Shown in pieces: positions 23,020 to 35,200 of a stretch of 64,000 nucleotides of DNA. Each line of letters starts with the position of its first letter. The stretch's first letter is position 1. This DNA comes from Agelas oroides (taxonomy: Eukaryota > Porifera > Demospongiae > Agelasida > Agelasidae): positions 64,501 to 128,500 of the forward strand of contig OX422201.1 of NCBI GenBank assembly GCA_949130485.1, given 5' to 3'. Position numbers and translations under genes: made by a program. Under the pieces are notes generated by a model. That model did no database searches, was not told the DNA's origin, and saw only the letters and a list, made by a program, of their open reading frames with translations.

Positions 23020-26000
23020 ATGGGAAAGGGGGTGAAGACGCGGTCTGGGGAGACAGTGAGGCTGAAAACGAGGTGACAAACGTTTTGATCTCTGTCATTA
23101 AATGTATATTACACAATGTATTCTGTGTGTGTACAGTTTTGAAGTTGGCGACTGTCTGGAGCCATTCTATACTGGCGGCATTGTGCAGTGCTCGGAGGAT
23201 GGCCAGCATCTGTTTTGCACATGTGGTTCTGCAGTGAAGGTTGTGCGGGTGGAGACAGGCAGGGTGGAGCACAGCATTGAGGAGGTGCGTCTTTGTGTGA
23301 TATAGGATCTCTGTGTGTCGTCATTCTCCGAGGTTAAGTTTGTCTCCTTTATCGTTAGGAGTCAGACAGTGTGACCTGCTTTGTGCCCAGCTGGGACAGT
23401 GAGGTAAATCTAATTAAAGGGGACTATCTCCTGAAGGGACAGTGAGGTAAATCTAATTAAAGGGGACTATCTCCTGAAGGGACAGTGAGGTAAATCTAAT
23501 TAAAGGGGACTATCTCCTGAAGGGACAGTGAGGTAAATCTAATTAAAGGGGACTATCTCCTGAAGGGATAGTGAGGTAAATCTAATTAAAGGGGACTATC
23601 TCCTGAAGGGATACAGCCGTGAAGCCAGACATACTGTCTCTGCAGTGGCTGGTGGTAGGGTGGCAGTCGCTGCTCCTGAGACAGTACGACTGGAGGGGAG
23701 GCAGGTGTACAAGAACGTGGAAGGTATGTGTGTGTTAGGGGTTCATAGATGGTATGTCACCAATGTGTGTGTGTTGTCCCTAGGGCCACCTTGGTCCAGT
23801 GTTGTCAATGGCGTGTGATCCCTCGTCCACTCTGCTAGCAACAGGTGAGGGACGAGGGTGGAAGGAGGAGCAATTAATACTTGGCTTAAGATCTGTAAAT
23901 AATGTGCTCTTGTAGCCTCCTAATCTTATATTTCCGTCTCCACATGTCTCCATGCAGGCTCCAGTGACGGAGCCATCAAGGTGTGGGACTGTGAGAAGCA
24001 CTACTGCACACACAACCTGCAGGGGTCAAAGGGCATGGTGACCCTCCTTCGCTTCCACCCTTCCTCCGAAAGTCTTACTCTCTTCAGCAGTTCAGTCGAC
24101 TGTGCTATTCGTGTGTGGGACCTGCACAGCAGCAGGTGAGGTGACTACTAGGGATAGGAGATCTACTACGGACATCCTGCTCTCCTCCTCCTCCTCCTTC
24201 CCCTCCCCTCCTCCTCCTCCTCCTCCTTCTCCTCCCCCTCCTCCTCCTCATCCTCCCCATATTCTGCAGATGTGTCCACGTGCTGGAGGGCCATGTCAGT
24301 GCTGTAGCCTCACTGGGGTTTGCTGAGGGTGGTGAAACAATGCTGAGGTATGAGGGAAGGAATTTAGTAACTGTGTATTTGTGGAGGTTTTAGTTTTTAT
24401 TCCACCTGTGTTCAACCATTCCCCTTCACGCTCACACACAGTGGTGGTCGTGACAAGGTAGTGCATGTGTGGGAACTAGCCAGTGGCTTTCTGAGGAAGA
24501 CTTTCCCCATCTTTGAGGCAAGTCCGAGAGCCGATAAGCAGCTTTACCTGTTCTAGCATATGTGTGTGTGTGTGTACAGGCGATTGAGGGTCTGGTGGTT
24601 GTGCCAGGCCAGCATGGAGACCAGGAGGACCCTCAGTTTGCAACAGCAGGAGAAAGAGGTACTGTTCCAAGATTGTTGACGACCTCCCTTGTGAACCGCA
24701 GGGAGTGCTAGCATGTGATGCGTGAGTCCCTACTCCCCAGGTCTGATTCGGTTCTGGGACGCTGCTGCTGGTCGGATGCTCTCGGAATCAAACTCCTTTG
24801 AGGGGGTGTGTCCCCCTGCCTTCACTAGTCTGCAGTACTGTCGGCAGCTGGGAGCCCTGATAGGGGTTACATATGACCACACCATTATCCTCTACAGCAT
24901 AAAGGAGCGGAGGAAGATGAAGCAGGTCAGGAGAGTATTGTTGCATGCTGCCTCCACCTTTTACTGGTGGTGTTTTCCTTCAGTTTGTGGGCTACCTGGA
25001 TGAGGTCCTAGATGTGCGGTTTATGGGGGAGGGTGAGAATCTCCTGGCTGTAGCTACGAACAGTGAACAGCTCAAGGTGTTCAACAGGGGGAGCCAAGAC
25101 TGCCAGGTGTGCACATGGGCCAGTGCCTTCCTGTGTGATGTTCCTCATGCCCACCTCCTCTTCATTTCTCCCCCCTACCCTCCCTTTCCTCTCCTACCTC
25201 CCCCTTCCCTCTCCTACCCCCCCCTTTCCTCTCCTACCCCCACCTTTCCTCTCCTACCCCCACCTTTCCTCTCCTACCCCCACCTTTCCTCTCCTACCTC
25301 CCCCACCCCCCCCCCCCCCTTCCCTCTCCTACCTCCCCCTTCCCTCTCCTACCTCCCTCCTCCCTCCTCCCAGGTGCTGGCTGGACATGCAGGCATTGTG
25401 CTGTGTCTGGATGCCAATGACGATACTCTCGTCTCCAGTTCAAAAGATGCCTCCGTACGAGTATGGAAATTGGACTCTACCACACAGCGTTTTAACTGTG
25501 TTGCCATAGGAACAGGCCATACCCATGCAGTGGGAGCAGTAGCCCTCTCCAGGTTAGTTCAAACCACAGTAGGTAGTACTCAGAGAATCTCCTCTCGTGA
25601 TCTTATTTCTCAGACTGAGTGGCTCCTTCGCTGTCAGTGGTAGCCAGGACTGCACTATCAAAATGTGGGACCTGAGGGCCACTGTGAACTGGCAGGAGGT
25701 GCGTCTATTGTGTGGGACAGTGAGATGGTAGTTGAACCCTCTGACACTTCCTTCCTCCTCCTCACCTCCTCCCTCCTCCTTCCTCCTCTAGGGCGACCAT
25801 CCTGTGCAATTGCAGGTCACATTCACACAACTGGCACATGATAAGGTAGGCACTAATGAAGATGTCTGGTCATTCATTGTACTGTGGTGGATATGTGGCA
25901 CCAAGTGATCTCCCAGCTCATCCCGTAGGACATCAACTCCCTAGACGTCTCTCCCAATGATAAACTGGTGGTGACTGGCTCACAGGACAAGACAGCAAAG

Positions 26001-28545
26001 GTGTCTGTACCTTGAGCAAGTACCACGCTCTCTGTATACTGTTCCCATGCATCTCCAGTTTTTATGGCTTGGAGTACCCTACCATCTCCCTCTTCTAGTT
26101 GTGGCGTGTGTTGGACGGGTCTTTGAAGGGAGTGTTCCGGGGGCACAGGAGAGGCTTGTGGAGTGTTAAGTTCTCTCCAGTAGACCAGGTGAGGAACAGA
26201 ACTCTCTATTGTCAGGTGTTGTTGATGTGTGCCTCCTCAGTGTGTTGCTAGTGCATCAGCTCTCTATTGTCAGGTGTTGTTGATGTGTGCCTCCTCAGTG
26301 TGTTGCTAGTGCATCAGCTCTCTATTGTCAGGTGTTGTTGATGTGTGCCTCCTCAGTGTGTTGCTAGTGCATCAGCTCTCTATTGTCAGGTGTTGTTGAT
26401 GTGTGCCTCCTCAGTGTGTTGCTAGTGCATCAGCTCTCTATTGTCAGGTGTTGTTGATGTGTGCCTCCTCAGTGTGTTGCTAGTGCATCAGCTCTCTATT
26501 GTCAGGTGTTGTTGATGTGTGCCTCCTCAGTGTGTTGCTAGTGCATCAGCTCTCTATTGTCAGGTGTTGTTGATGTGTGCCTCCTCAGTGTGTTGCTAGT
26601 GCATCAGCTGATGGGACAGTGAAACTGTGGGCTGTGGGGGACTTCAGCTGCGTCAAGACCTTTGAGGGACATGCCTCCTCCGTCCTGAAGGCTATCTTCC
26701 TGCCCAGAGGCATGCAGCTTGCGTCCAGGTGTGTGTATCATACACTACACGTATCTTGCTATGTGTGTGTCATGCACTGTATGTTGCCTGTTGTGTGTGT
26801 GTGTGTGTGTAAAACTTTATTTCATATCACTGTCACATGCAGTGGCAGTGATGGGCTGGTGAAGGTGTGGACCATCAGGACAAACGAGTGTGTAGCGACA
26901 CTGGACCGACACACAGAGAAGGTGGCCTACACTGCATATCTCCCCGAACACCTCCAGTGTGAACCACTGTGTGTTCTCCCTCAGGTGTGGTCCCTGGCAT
27001 GCTCCTCTGACGGTATGGTGCTGGTGTCTGGAAGTGCAGACTCTCTCATCTGCGAGTGGAAGGCAAGTCACTTGCTCACTGCACTGGGATAGCCATGTGT
27101 GTTGCTATGGTGATCACATGTTGCTATGGTGATCACATGTTGCTATGGTAACCATGTGTTGCTGTATTAGGATGTGACAGAGAGAGTAGAGGAGGAGGAG
27201 CAGGCGGCTCGAGACCAGCAGGTGCTGAGGTCTGTGGGACAGTCATGGGACACGGGTGGATCTGTTCTATGACTATTATCCCCTCTCTCCCCTCCCTCCC
27301 CTCCCTCCCTCTCTCCTCTCCCCTCTCTCCTCTCCCCTCTCTCCTCTCCCAGGGAGCAAGAGCTGTCTAACCTGCTTCAACAGGAGGATTATGTACATGC
27401 TGTAGGCCTGGCCATCACCCTGGACCAGCCCTTTCGAGTGCTGTCCATTCTTTCAGGTATGACACCACTGAAAGCTGACCTTCATGTGCTGGGGTGACTG
27501 TATGGTGTCTTCTCGTGCACCCCTCCAGATCTACTGGATGAAGGGGGAGAGGAGGGAAGGTTTGGTAAAACCATTCTGGCTCTGAGAGAGGACCAGATAC
27601 GTGAGCCCTCAACCCCAGGCCCGAGGGTTAATACATGCTCAGTGAATACTCTTGACCTACCTACTGTACAGCTGTGTTACTGAGGTATCTGAGCAGATGG
27701 AACATGAACGCTAGACATTGCAGAGTGGCACAGACAGGTGGGTAAAGAGAGCATGTTGCTGGCAGTTGGCCTCTCATCCCATCTTTCCTTCAAGCCTGCA
27801 TTGTAACTAACATGCGTCTCCTGAACCTGACTCCATGCACAGTGCTTTCAGTGGTGCTGCAGACACGCCCCCCAGAGTGGGTGGTGCAGTGTGAGGGGGT
27901 GAAGGAGATAGTCAAGGGACTCATTCCATACACTGAACGTCACTTTCAGCGACTCTCAAGGCTCCTGCAGGTCAGCTCAACCTGACCATGATCTTGTCAC
28001 GGCTGAAAGATAATATTCGCCAGCTTGTTTATTACAGCCGGCATGTCTACTTCCTCCAGCTCTCCATGTTTGTGGACTACACGTGGCAGTGTATGAAGCT
28101 CCCGGCAGTAGAGACCCCACTGCAGGGCAGGACCTCCCCTGACTCTACCACCACCCCAGGTGAGGACTACATTGCGACTATACTCAGGCACACACCATCT
28201 TCACGTGGTTATATTTCATTGATAGGAGGTGAGGAGAATGTGGTGTTGATTGAGGGCACTGAACATACCCTTCATCACCATGGTAATGGAGAAGATCGTG
28301 TGACCTCCACCAGTGACACACCAGTATGTGATTCTGATTGGCCAACGTACTAGTATAGTGTTATGAAGAGGCTTTCAATGCAGGTCTTGAAGAAGAAAAG
28401 GAAAGAGGGTGGTACTACCCAGCTACTGAAGTCAAGGAGGTGGCAGAGGGTCAGCCGGCAGGTGCCAAAGTTGAGGAGGAAGAGGAGTGCCCTACTGAAA
28501 AGGAAACTTCGAAGATATATAAAAACTGAAGCCAAAACAAATTAA
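23020..28545 (+). CDS. TBL3: TBL3/UTP13, SSU processome WD40 protein
   Basis: Starts MGKGVKTRSGETVRLKT and, across the first intron, continues FEVGDCLEPFYTGG. Tandem WD40 repeats follow: GSSDGAIKVWDCEKHYC, SSVDCAIRVWD, SGGRDKVVHVWE, VLDVRFMGEGENLLAVATNS, SSKDASVRVWK, GSQDCTIKMWD, GSQDKTAKLW, FRGHRRGLWSVKFSPVDQ, ASADGTVKLWAVGDFS, SGSDGLVKVWTIRTNE. The UTP13 C-terminal helical domain then appears (LSNLLQQEDYVHAVGLAITL, IPYTERHFQRLSRLL). UTP13 is part of the UTP-B subcomplex of the nucleolar small-subunit processome, needed for 18S rRNA processing. The last exon adds a very basic tail (VLKKKRKEGG, KLRRKRSALLKRKLRRYIKT), apt for nucleolar RNA contacts. Two introns carry splice-site minisatellites. 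Confidence 0.95.
23393..23609 (+). repeat. 43-bp minisatellite carrying a TBL3 splice donor
   Basis: Five copies of a unit beginning gggacagtgag|gtaaatcta. The first is the real exon end (FVPSWDSE|gtaaat, donor after 23403). Each following copy repeats the last 11 exonic bases plus the donor. Confidence 0.95.
26190..26600 (+). repeat. 58-bp minisatellite carrying a TBL3 splice acceptor
   Basis: Seven copies of gcctcctcag|TGTGTTGCTAG at 58-bp spacing, with exon-like starts at 26241, 26299, 26357, 26415, 26473, 26531 and 26589. The last one is the true exon (CVASASADGTVKLW). The units are virtually identical, so the array is young. Confidence 0.96.
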
Positions 28546-28621
28546 GTGAAAGCTTTTTATTTTAGAGATTGAGTGATCAGCTATAATTGAATACAGTAAC
28601 AGATGCAATTAAAACTCTTGA
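28546..28621. terminator. Shared 3' region of TBL3 and RyR (convergent)
   Basis: Seventy-six bases between two opposing stop codons, AT-rich. No exact AATAAA is visible; weak variants such as attaaa lie at about 28609. The two 3' UTRs almost certainly overlap. Confidence 0.5.
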
Positions 28622-29205
28622 CTATGTGACAGTCTTGGCCACCCGTGTGGGAGACTGGACCTGTTTAGCTTTCTTTTGTTGCTCCCTGCGATCTTCCTGA
28701 GCATGGAAACAGTCACCGACTGGGAAAAAGTCCCAGTTCTGTTGCAAGTACATCTCCCACACATAGGATTCCTGAGAGGAAGAGGGAAGGAAGAGAGAGG
28801 GTTAGGGAGATAGGGAGGGAGGGAGGGAGAGGGTTAGGGAGATAGAAGCAAAGAGCCAGGGAGGGAAGGACAGAGGGGGGGAGGCGTGGCAGGAAAGACC
28901 ATACCACTACACACCTGTCCAGAGAATTCTGACTCTCTCTTCTTGATGAGATACAGCAACATCAACCTGCAGAGTGAGGATAGTCGATGGGGTACTGGTA
29001 TGGAGATGGAGGGCGGGGCACACTCACATGTAGTGAGCCATGCTGTGTTCCCGGTAGACATGACTGTCAAAGCCATGAGGGATGTGATCAAAGTTGCTCT
29101 TGTCCAGGCCACACACGAAGCACTTGGTCTGCATCATTGCCGTCAGTATCTCCTCCTTGTCTCTCAGTTCTCCAAACCCATCAATGATCAGACCTGAGGG
29201 AAGGG
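28622..29205 (-). other. RyR C-terminal domain with zinc finger
   Basis: Exons encode [20 protein letters not shown], then [20 protein letters not shown] and [12 protein letters not shown]. The C-x2-C and H/H pairs of the RyR C-terminal zinc site are all kept (vertebrate CFICG, PHGFETH, EHNLANY). The final exon reads [20 protein letters not shown], matching [20 protein letters not shown], and then a charged tail longer than the vertebrate end. Confidence 0.93.
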
Positions 29206-32200
29206 GAGACATGGCAGCTGCTTGGTCTCATGGTTAACAAGCAGCAGTCTATTTCCCCTCTGCCCCCTCCCTCCCCCCTCCCCCCTCCCTCCCCCCTCCC
29301 CCCTCCCTCCCCCCTCCCCCCTCCCTCCCCCCTCCCCCCTCCCTCCCCTCCCCCCTCCCTCCCCTCCCCCCTCCCTCCCCTCCCCCCTCCCTCCCCTCCC
29401 CCCTCCCTCCCCTCCCCCCTCCCTCCCCTCCCCCCTCCCTCCCCCCTCCCTCCCCCCTCCCTCCCCCCTCCCTCCCCCCTCCCCCCTCCCTCCCCCCTCC
29501 CCCCTCCCTCCCCCCTCCCCCCTCCCTCCCCCCTCCCTCCCCCCTCCCCCCCTCCCTCCCAACCTTGCATGATGGCCAGCAGGATGACAATAACAATGAA
29601 GAAGAAAGTGATGTCAAAGAACAGTCGGAGAGGGTCACCACTGGCTGGCTCCAGCACATCCGCTAAGGGTGTGTGCATGTATGTGTGAGGGAGGGGGGGG
29701 TGGGGGATGTTAACCATTGTCCTAACAAGTTATAGGGCAATGGATGGTGCTCACCTATTCCGCCTCCTGACCTCAAACCCTGGTCAATGTGATAGATGAA
29801 ACACTGTGGAAGGAGGAGAGGGGAGGGGAGGGGGGGAGGGGAGGGGGAGAGGGGAGGGGGGCGCAGGTGAAGAGAAGGGTTGGGAGATGCAAGCAATATC
29901 TACTGGTAGCTGTGTCTGTGCGTACCCTGGCCATGCTGTCACAGTTGTACACCTCCTGGCCAGACGTGTTTGACGTATAGAACTTGCGGAAAAAGTTGAA
30001 TGCTATCACTGTGTACATGTAGATGACTACACAAGTCATCAGCACTGTCATTGCAAGCTGGGGGCCGGAGACAGAAGGGAAGGAGAGAGAGAGGAGGAGG
30101 AAGAGGAAGAGGTGAGGGGAAGTAGAGGGGACGATTACTAGATTGTGGTTTATTATAGTTACAGTATGGTGCCAAGAAAATGAATCATGGGGTGTAAGGG
30201 ATGATGGTTAATATAAGGGGCTAGGGTGGTCCAATCCATGGTGATGGTGAATAGTAACTCAGTTGGAGTACTTATGTTCTCCCTCCCTCCCCCTCTCTCC
30301 TCCCTCCCCCCCACTCTCTCCTCCCTCCCTCATGTTCTGCTTGCCTGCTTCACATTGTGCAGGAGAGACCCAAAGGCATGTTTGGCCAGCTTCACATTCA
30401 CAACAAGGTCAAACAGGTGCACAGAGTAGTAGAAGTAGTTCCAGCGTAACCCCATGAAGCTGAGGCCGCAGTAGAGAATGTGATAGATGACCACCTGTGC
30501 AGGAGGAGAGGTGCACAATGATGTGTGATACAGGAGAAAGGTGGGAGGGGGGTGGTCTCACCATGTTGGACAGCACCACACCCAGCACCCACACCCAGTA
30601 GCGGAGGTCAACCACAGAGTGTCTGAGAGGAAGGGACGGGGTCATTACCATGGTAACAGGGGTATGTGTGGGATGTTTTGTGCTCACATTGTCTCGAGGA
30701 GGAGGTCAAACTTGGTTCGCTTTTCGTACTTGCTCCGCACGTCCATGCCCAGCAGGCACTCCAAGTTCCCTGAACCATCACCGCTAAACCTGTTATACAC
30801 CTGAGATGATGGACACACACATCACTCTCAACATTGCTTCTTCATATCTGACCTCACACACTCGTACCCTCTGCTTGATTTGCTTGTCCCAGTACTTTTG
30901 TGGGAAGCTGCGAGCAGAGATGACTCTCTGGTCCCACCAGTCGGCCAGGGTCTTGGGTGGCTGACGTATCCACATCTGCCGCATCTCCAGGTTCCGAGCC
31001 ACCTGCTTTTCCCGCTTGAATATAATCAGTGGAACCTGGACGACAATGACAGTGTACACTCATGCGTCGGCACTTGAAGTGAGCGTGGGTCTCACCTTAA
31101 GGTGCCAGTATGCTACTATGAGGATGGCAGAGATCAGGAAATGTGAGGTGGCAAGTCCCTCCATCAACAGCGGTGCCCAGAATGGGTCATGCAGTCCCAG
31201 CTTCTCACTAGCATTCTCCACATGGGGATGAACTTCTTCAGAAAATCTCTCCACCTGTGACGACAGGAAAGTAATCACCCACCTCCTTCCTTTCCCCTTC
31301 CCACTCTCACCCCTCCCCACTCTCATCCCTCCCCATCCTCCCACTCTCATCCCTCCCCATCCTCCCACTCTCATCCCTCCCCAGTTTCATCCCTCCCCAT
31401 CCCCCCTTTCCACTTCCCACTCTCCCCTCCCAATCCTCCCACTCTCATCCCTCCCCATCCCCCCTTCCCACCTCCCACACCTGGAATGTAAGCAGCAAGA
31501 TATTGATGATGAAGGTGATGATGTAGTTAAGAGTGTTCAAGCGGTAGTAGTTCCGTGCCAGGAAGCACTGCCAACCCCGGGTAGAACTGGTGATCTTGGG
31601 GATGTAAGAGTCAACGGCCTCGGCACCAGTGACTGGCTGCGGGACCTGGTCAGAGGGGACCTCTGAGAGGTGAGAAGGGGGCTTCATCTGGGCCCGGTTG
31701 TACCTGAGTGTGAGCTGTTGCATGTGAAATGGCCGTGGTGTGTGCACCAGTGACCCCCTACGAGGACAACTGTCTACCGTGGACTTTGCCTTCATGACTT
31801 CTGGGATGTTTGAGAGGGAAGCATCCTCTTTGTCTGCCCTCTTATCGGACACTCTTGTCCTGAAGAACATGCTCCCCCCTTCCTGGGCTGTTGCTGCTTT
31901 GTTCCCCTGGGAGATCGTGATGGAGGGTGGGGGGATGTCAAGGCGGAGATTAGTCTTCTTGCGCTTTCCAGGTGCAGCTGCCAAAACTTGTGCTCCTTTA
32001 GGCTGGAGCCTTTGTTTGAGGCCAGTGAGCACCATCACTGTCCTCTCCCTGAGGGGTGACATACAGCTCTCGTAGGTCACAAACACATTGCGAGGGTACT
32101 TGGTGATGATACCTGATTCTCTGTGTGATGGTCTTGCATGCCGGAAGGAGTCTTGTCACCATCAGTGACAGCACAACAGACAGCCAGGCTAGCACACGCT

Positions 32201-35200
32201 GCACAGGACTGTGCTCAACATTGAATGCTTGCACCCGAGAACGCATGCGAGAGAGGAAGGGCCTAGTGGAAACACACACACACACACTCTAAATACACTG
32301 GATATTGTGATCATGACATTAGCACGTACTGTGGGAGCAGTTGGAGAGCCTTGGTGTGTTTATGGCGGTGCTGTTTGGCCCGCATCTCCAGTTCCACATT
32401 CTCCGCGCCACTGATGCTGTCCACATAGTCCATCTGAAGAAGGCAGAGGGGGAAAGTCAAAAAGCATTTTGAACAGCCGTACTGAATGATGATAGAGTCA
32501 TGTACGACCGAGTATGGCCATGCGAGGGGTGTGTGAGGCGTGCTGTCGGTACTTACCTCAAAGATGGTGTCCTCACAGAATGAGACAAACCCCTCAAGCT
32601 TCTTTTTCTGGCTGCCCATCTCCACCGAGTGGAGAAAGTTTCGCTTTGACTCCTGGATCTGGGCCTCCTCCCACTGCCGGAGCCATGATTCTTTCACCTC
32701 AAAGTAGACCCTTTCAATTCGCTTGCTCTTGCCCAGAATCTCGATGCAGCCCATGTTGTGTTCAAAGTGTTCCATGAGCTCCCGGCCCTGAGGGGAGCAC
32801 TTGAACTGCTCCAGCCGGCGGTCCTGGGGGAGGTGGTCTGAGAGGTGGACAATGAGCACACATAGGTGGAACCCAATGCTCTCCGCAGGTTGGTGGAAGC
32901 GTTCTGTGAACTCCTTGTAGTCCAGGAGGCCATCTTTATTTGTGTCTGCACACTCCATCAGGTATGCTATCTCTTCCCTGTATGTGGGGAGGGGGTTGAG
33001 GGAGGAGGGGTGGAGTAAGGGATGAGAGGGAGCACATGGAATGGGGGGAAGTGGAGAGAGGGCAATCCACCCCAGAACTAGTCTACTGCACCAGTAGCCA
33101 TGGCAACTCACTTGTTGTATCGCTGCTGGGCCTCCATAGCCTGCACATACATGAACACAGAACATGAGCACGGCCATATATGGTTGCAACACACACAAGG
33201 TCAAAGAGCACTTTCCTCACCATTTCAAACTCCCGGTACGAGATCAGCCCGTCCTTGTTCAAGTCATACTCCTGTAAAGAACCAACACACACTCACAACT
33301 GGCACACACTCACAACTGGCACACACTCACAACTGGCACACAATGCTTTCACCGACCTTGAATGCTTTTGATGTGGTCACATCTTTCAGTTTTACAAATA
33401 TTGAGAAGAACTGAATAATGTCCTGTTGAGGGTAAGGAGAGAGGGGGGGGAGGAGAGGGGACTTGATGTGTCACTCTGTGTACGCAGGTTGGGATGGCTA
33501 CTGACCTCAATGTACCGTGCGGACTACTGACCTCGATGTACCGTGCGGACTACTGACCTCGATGTACCGTGCGGACTACTGACCTCGATGTACCGTGCGG
33601 ACTACTGACCTCGATGTACCGTGCAGACTACTGACCTCAATGTACCGTGCGGACTACTGACCTCAATGTACCGTGCAGACTACTGACCTCAATGTACCGT
33701 GCGGACTACTGACCTCAATGTACCGTGCGGACTACTGACCTCAATGTACCGTGCGGACTACTGACCTCAATGTACCATGCGGACTACTGACCTCGATGTA
33801 CCGTGCAGACTACTGACCTCAATGTACCGTGCAGACTACTGACCTCAATGTACCGTGCAGACTACTGACCTCAATGTACCGTGCGGACTACTGACCTGAA
33901 CGTACCGTGCAGACCACTGACCTCAATGTACTGTGCAGACTCCATGAACATGTCCACCATGAGCTTCCCAATGTTGCTGGACATCACACTGCCTGCAGTA
34001 AAATGTGTACAGCTAGCAACCAGACTGCCACAATGGTAACTAGGTCACTCACCCTCGAGCATGCTGAGGAGGAGGATGAACATTTCTTCTTGCAGGCCCA
34101 GTAGCTCACGCAGAAGCTCCATCTGACTTGTGTCACGATACAGCTTGCGCTGCAGCACCGTGAAGATGTGTAGGAACCCAGACACTGCGTCCCACAACCG
34201 ACTGCTTGCCAGTGCCTCCTGGTTCTTCACACAAGGACCCTGCACATGTGTGTTGGGGGGGAGATTCACTGTACTGACAGAAGCCAAACAAAACAATCTA
34301 CTACCTGAATATACCCCAAATGCCACCCTAACCCTCCCTCTCCAAACGCACCCACACCTCTACCTGTGTGTACTCTGTGAGGGTGCGGAAGACCTGTTTG
34401 GCCACCTTGAAGGCCTTCAGAAAGTTCTCTCTGCCCTGCAGGTCAATCGTCTCATAGTCGGAGTAATGCCAATAGAAGTCACTAATGGACTCCTGTAGCC
34501 GAAGAAGGTAGTCCACCGTGCAGATAATGATATTCACGGTTGTTGTGTTGCCCGCCTGTGTGCGAAGGTAATTCTGGAACACTATGTATTTGTGTGTGTG
34601 TGTGTGGGTGTGTGTGGGTGTGTGGGTGTGTGTGTGTGTGTGGGTGAGTGTGTGGGTGTGTGGGTGGGTGTGTGTGTGTGTGTGTGGGTGTGTGGGTGTG
34701 TGGGTGTGTGGGTGGGTGTGTGGGTGTGTGGGTGGGTGTGTGGGTGTGAAAGGGGGCAGTGTACAGTTACAGAGTATTTGTTCATGTCTGCTCTCAAAGC
34801 AATCTCAGCAGGATGCTGTCACCTTCGTTGTGCCCCTCACAGAGCAGCTGGAGGAATCGGAACAGAGAGATGGTAAAAGCGGACTGTGGCAGCACCTTGC
34901 AACATGCTGGGGAAGGAAGGAGTGAGAGAATTAGTTTCTTTTCAAAACCCCAGAGACTGCATGACACGTGCAGAGACTGCATGACGCGTGCAGAGACTGC
35001 ATGACGCGTGCAGAGACTGCATGACGCGTGCAGAGACTGCATGACGCGTGCAGAGACTGCATGACGCGTGCAGAGACTGCATGACACGTGCAGAGACTGC
35101 ATGACACGTGCAGAGACTGCATGACACGTGCAGAGACTGCATGACACGTGCAGAGACTGCATGACACGTGCAGAGACTGCATGACGCGTGCAGAGACTGC

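Noticed and set aside
28790-28860. GGTTAGGGAGATAGG words as interstitial telomere repeat
   Set aside because: Only two separated GTTAGGG words in a general GGGAGA-rich intron; no tandem TTAGGG.
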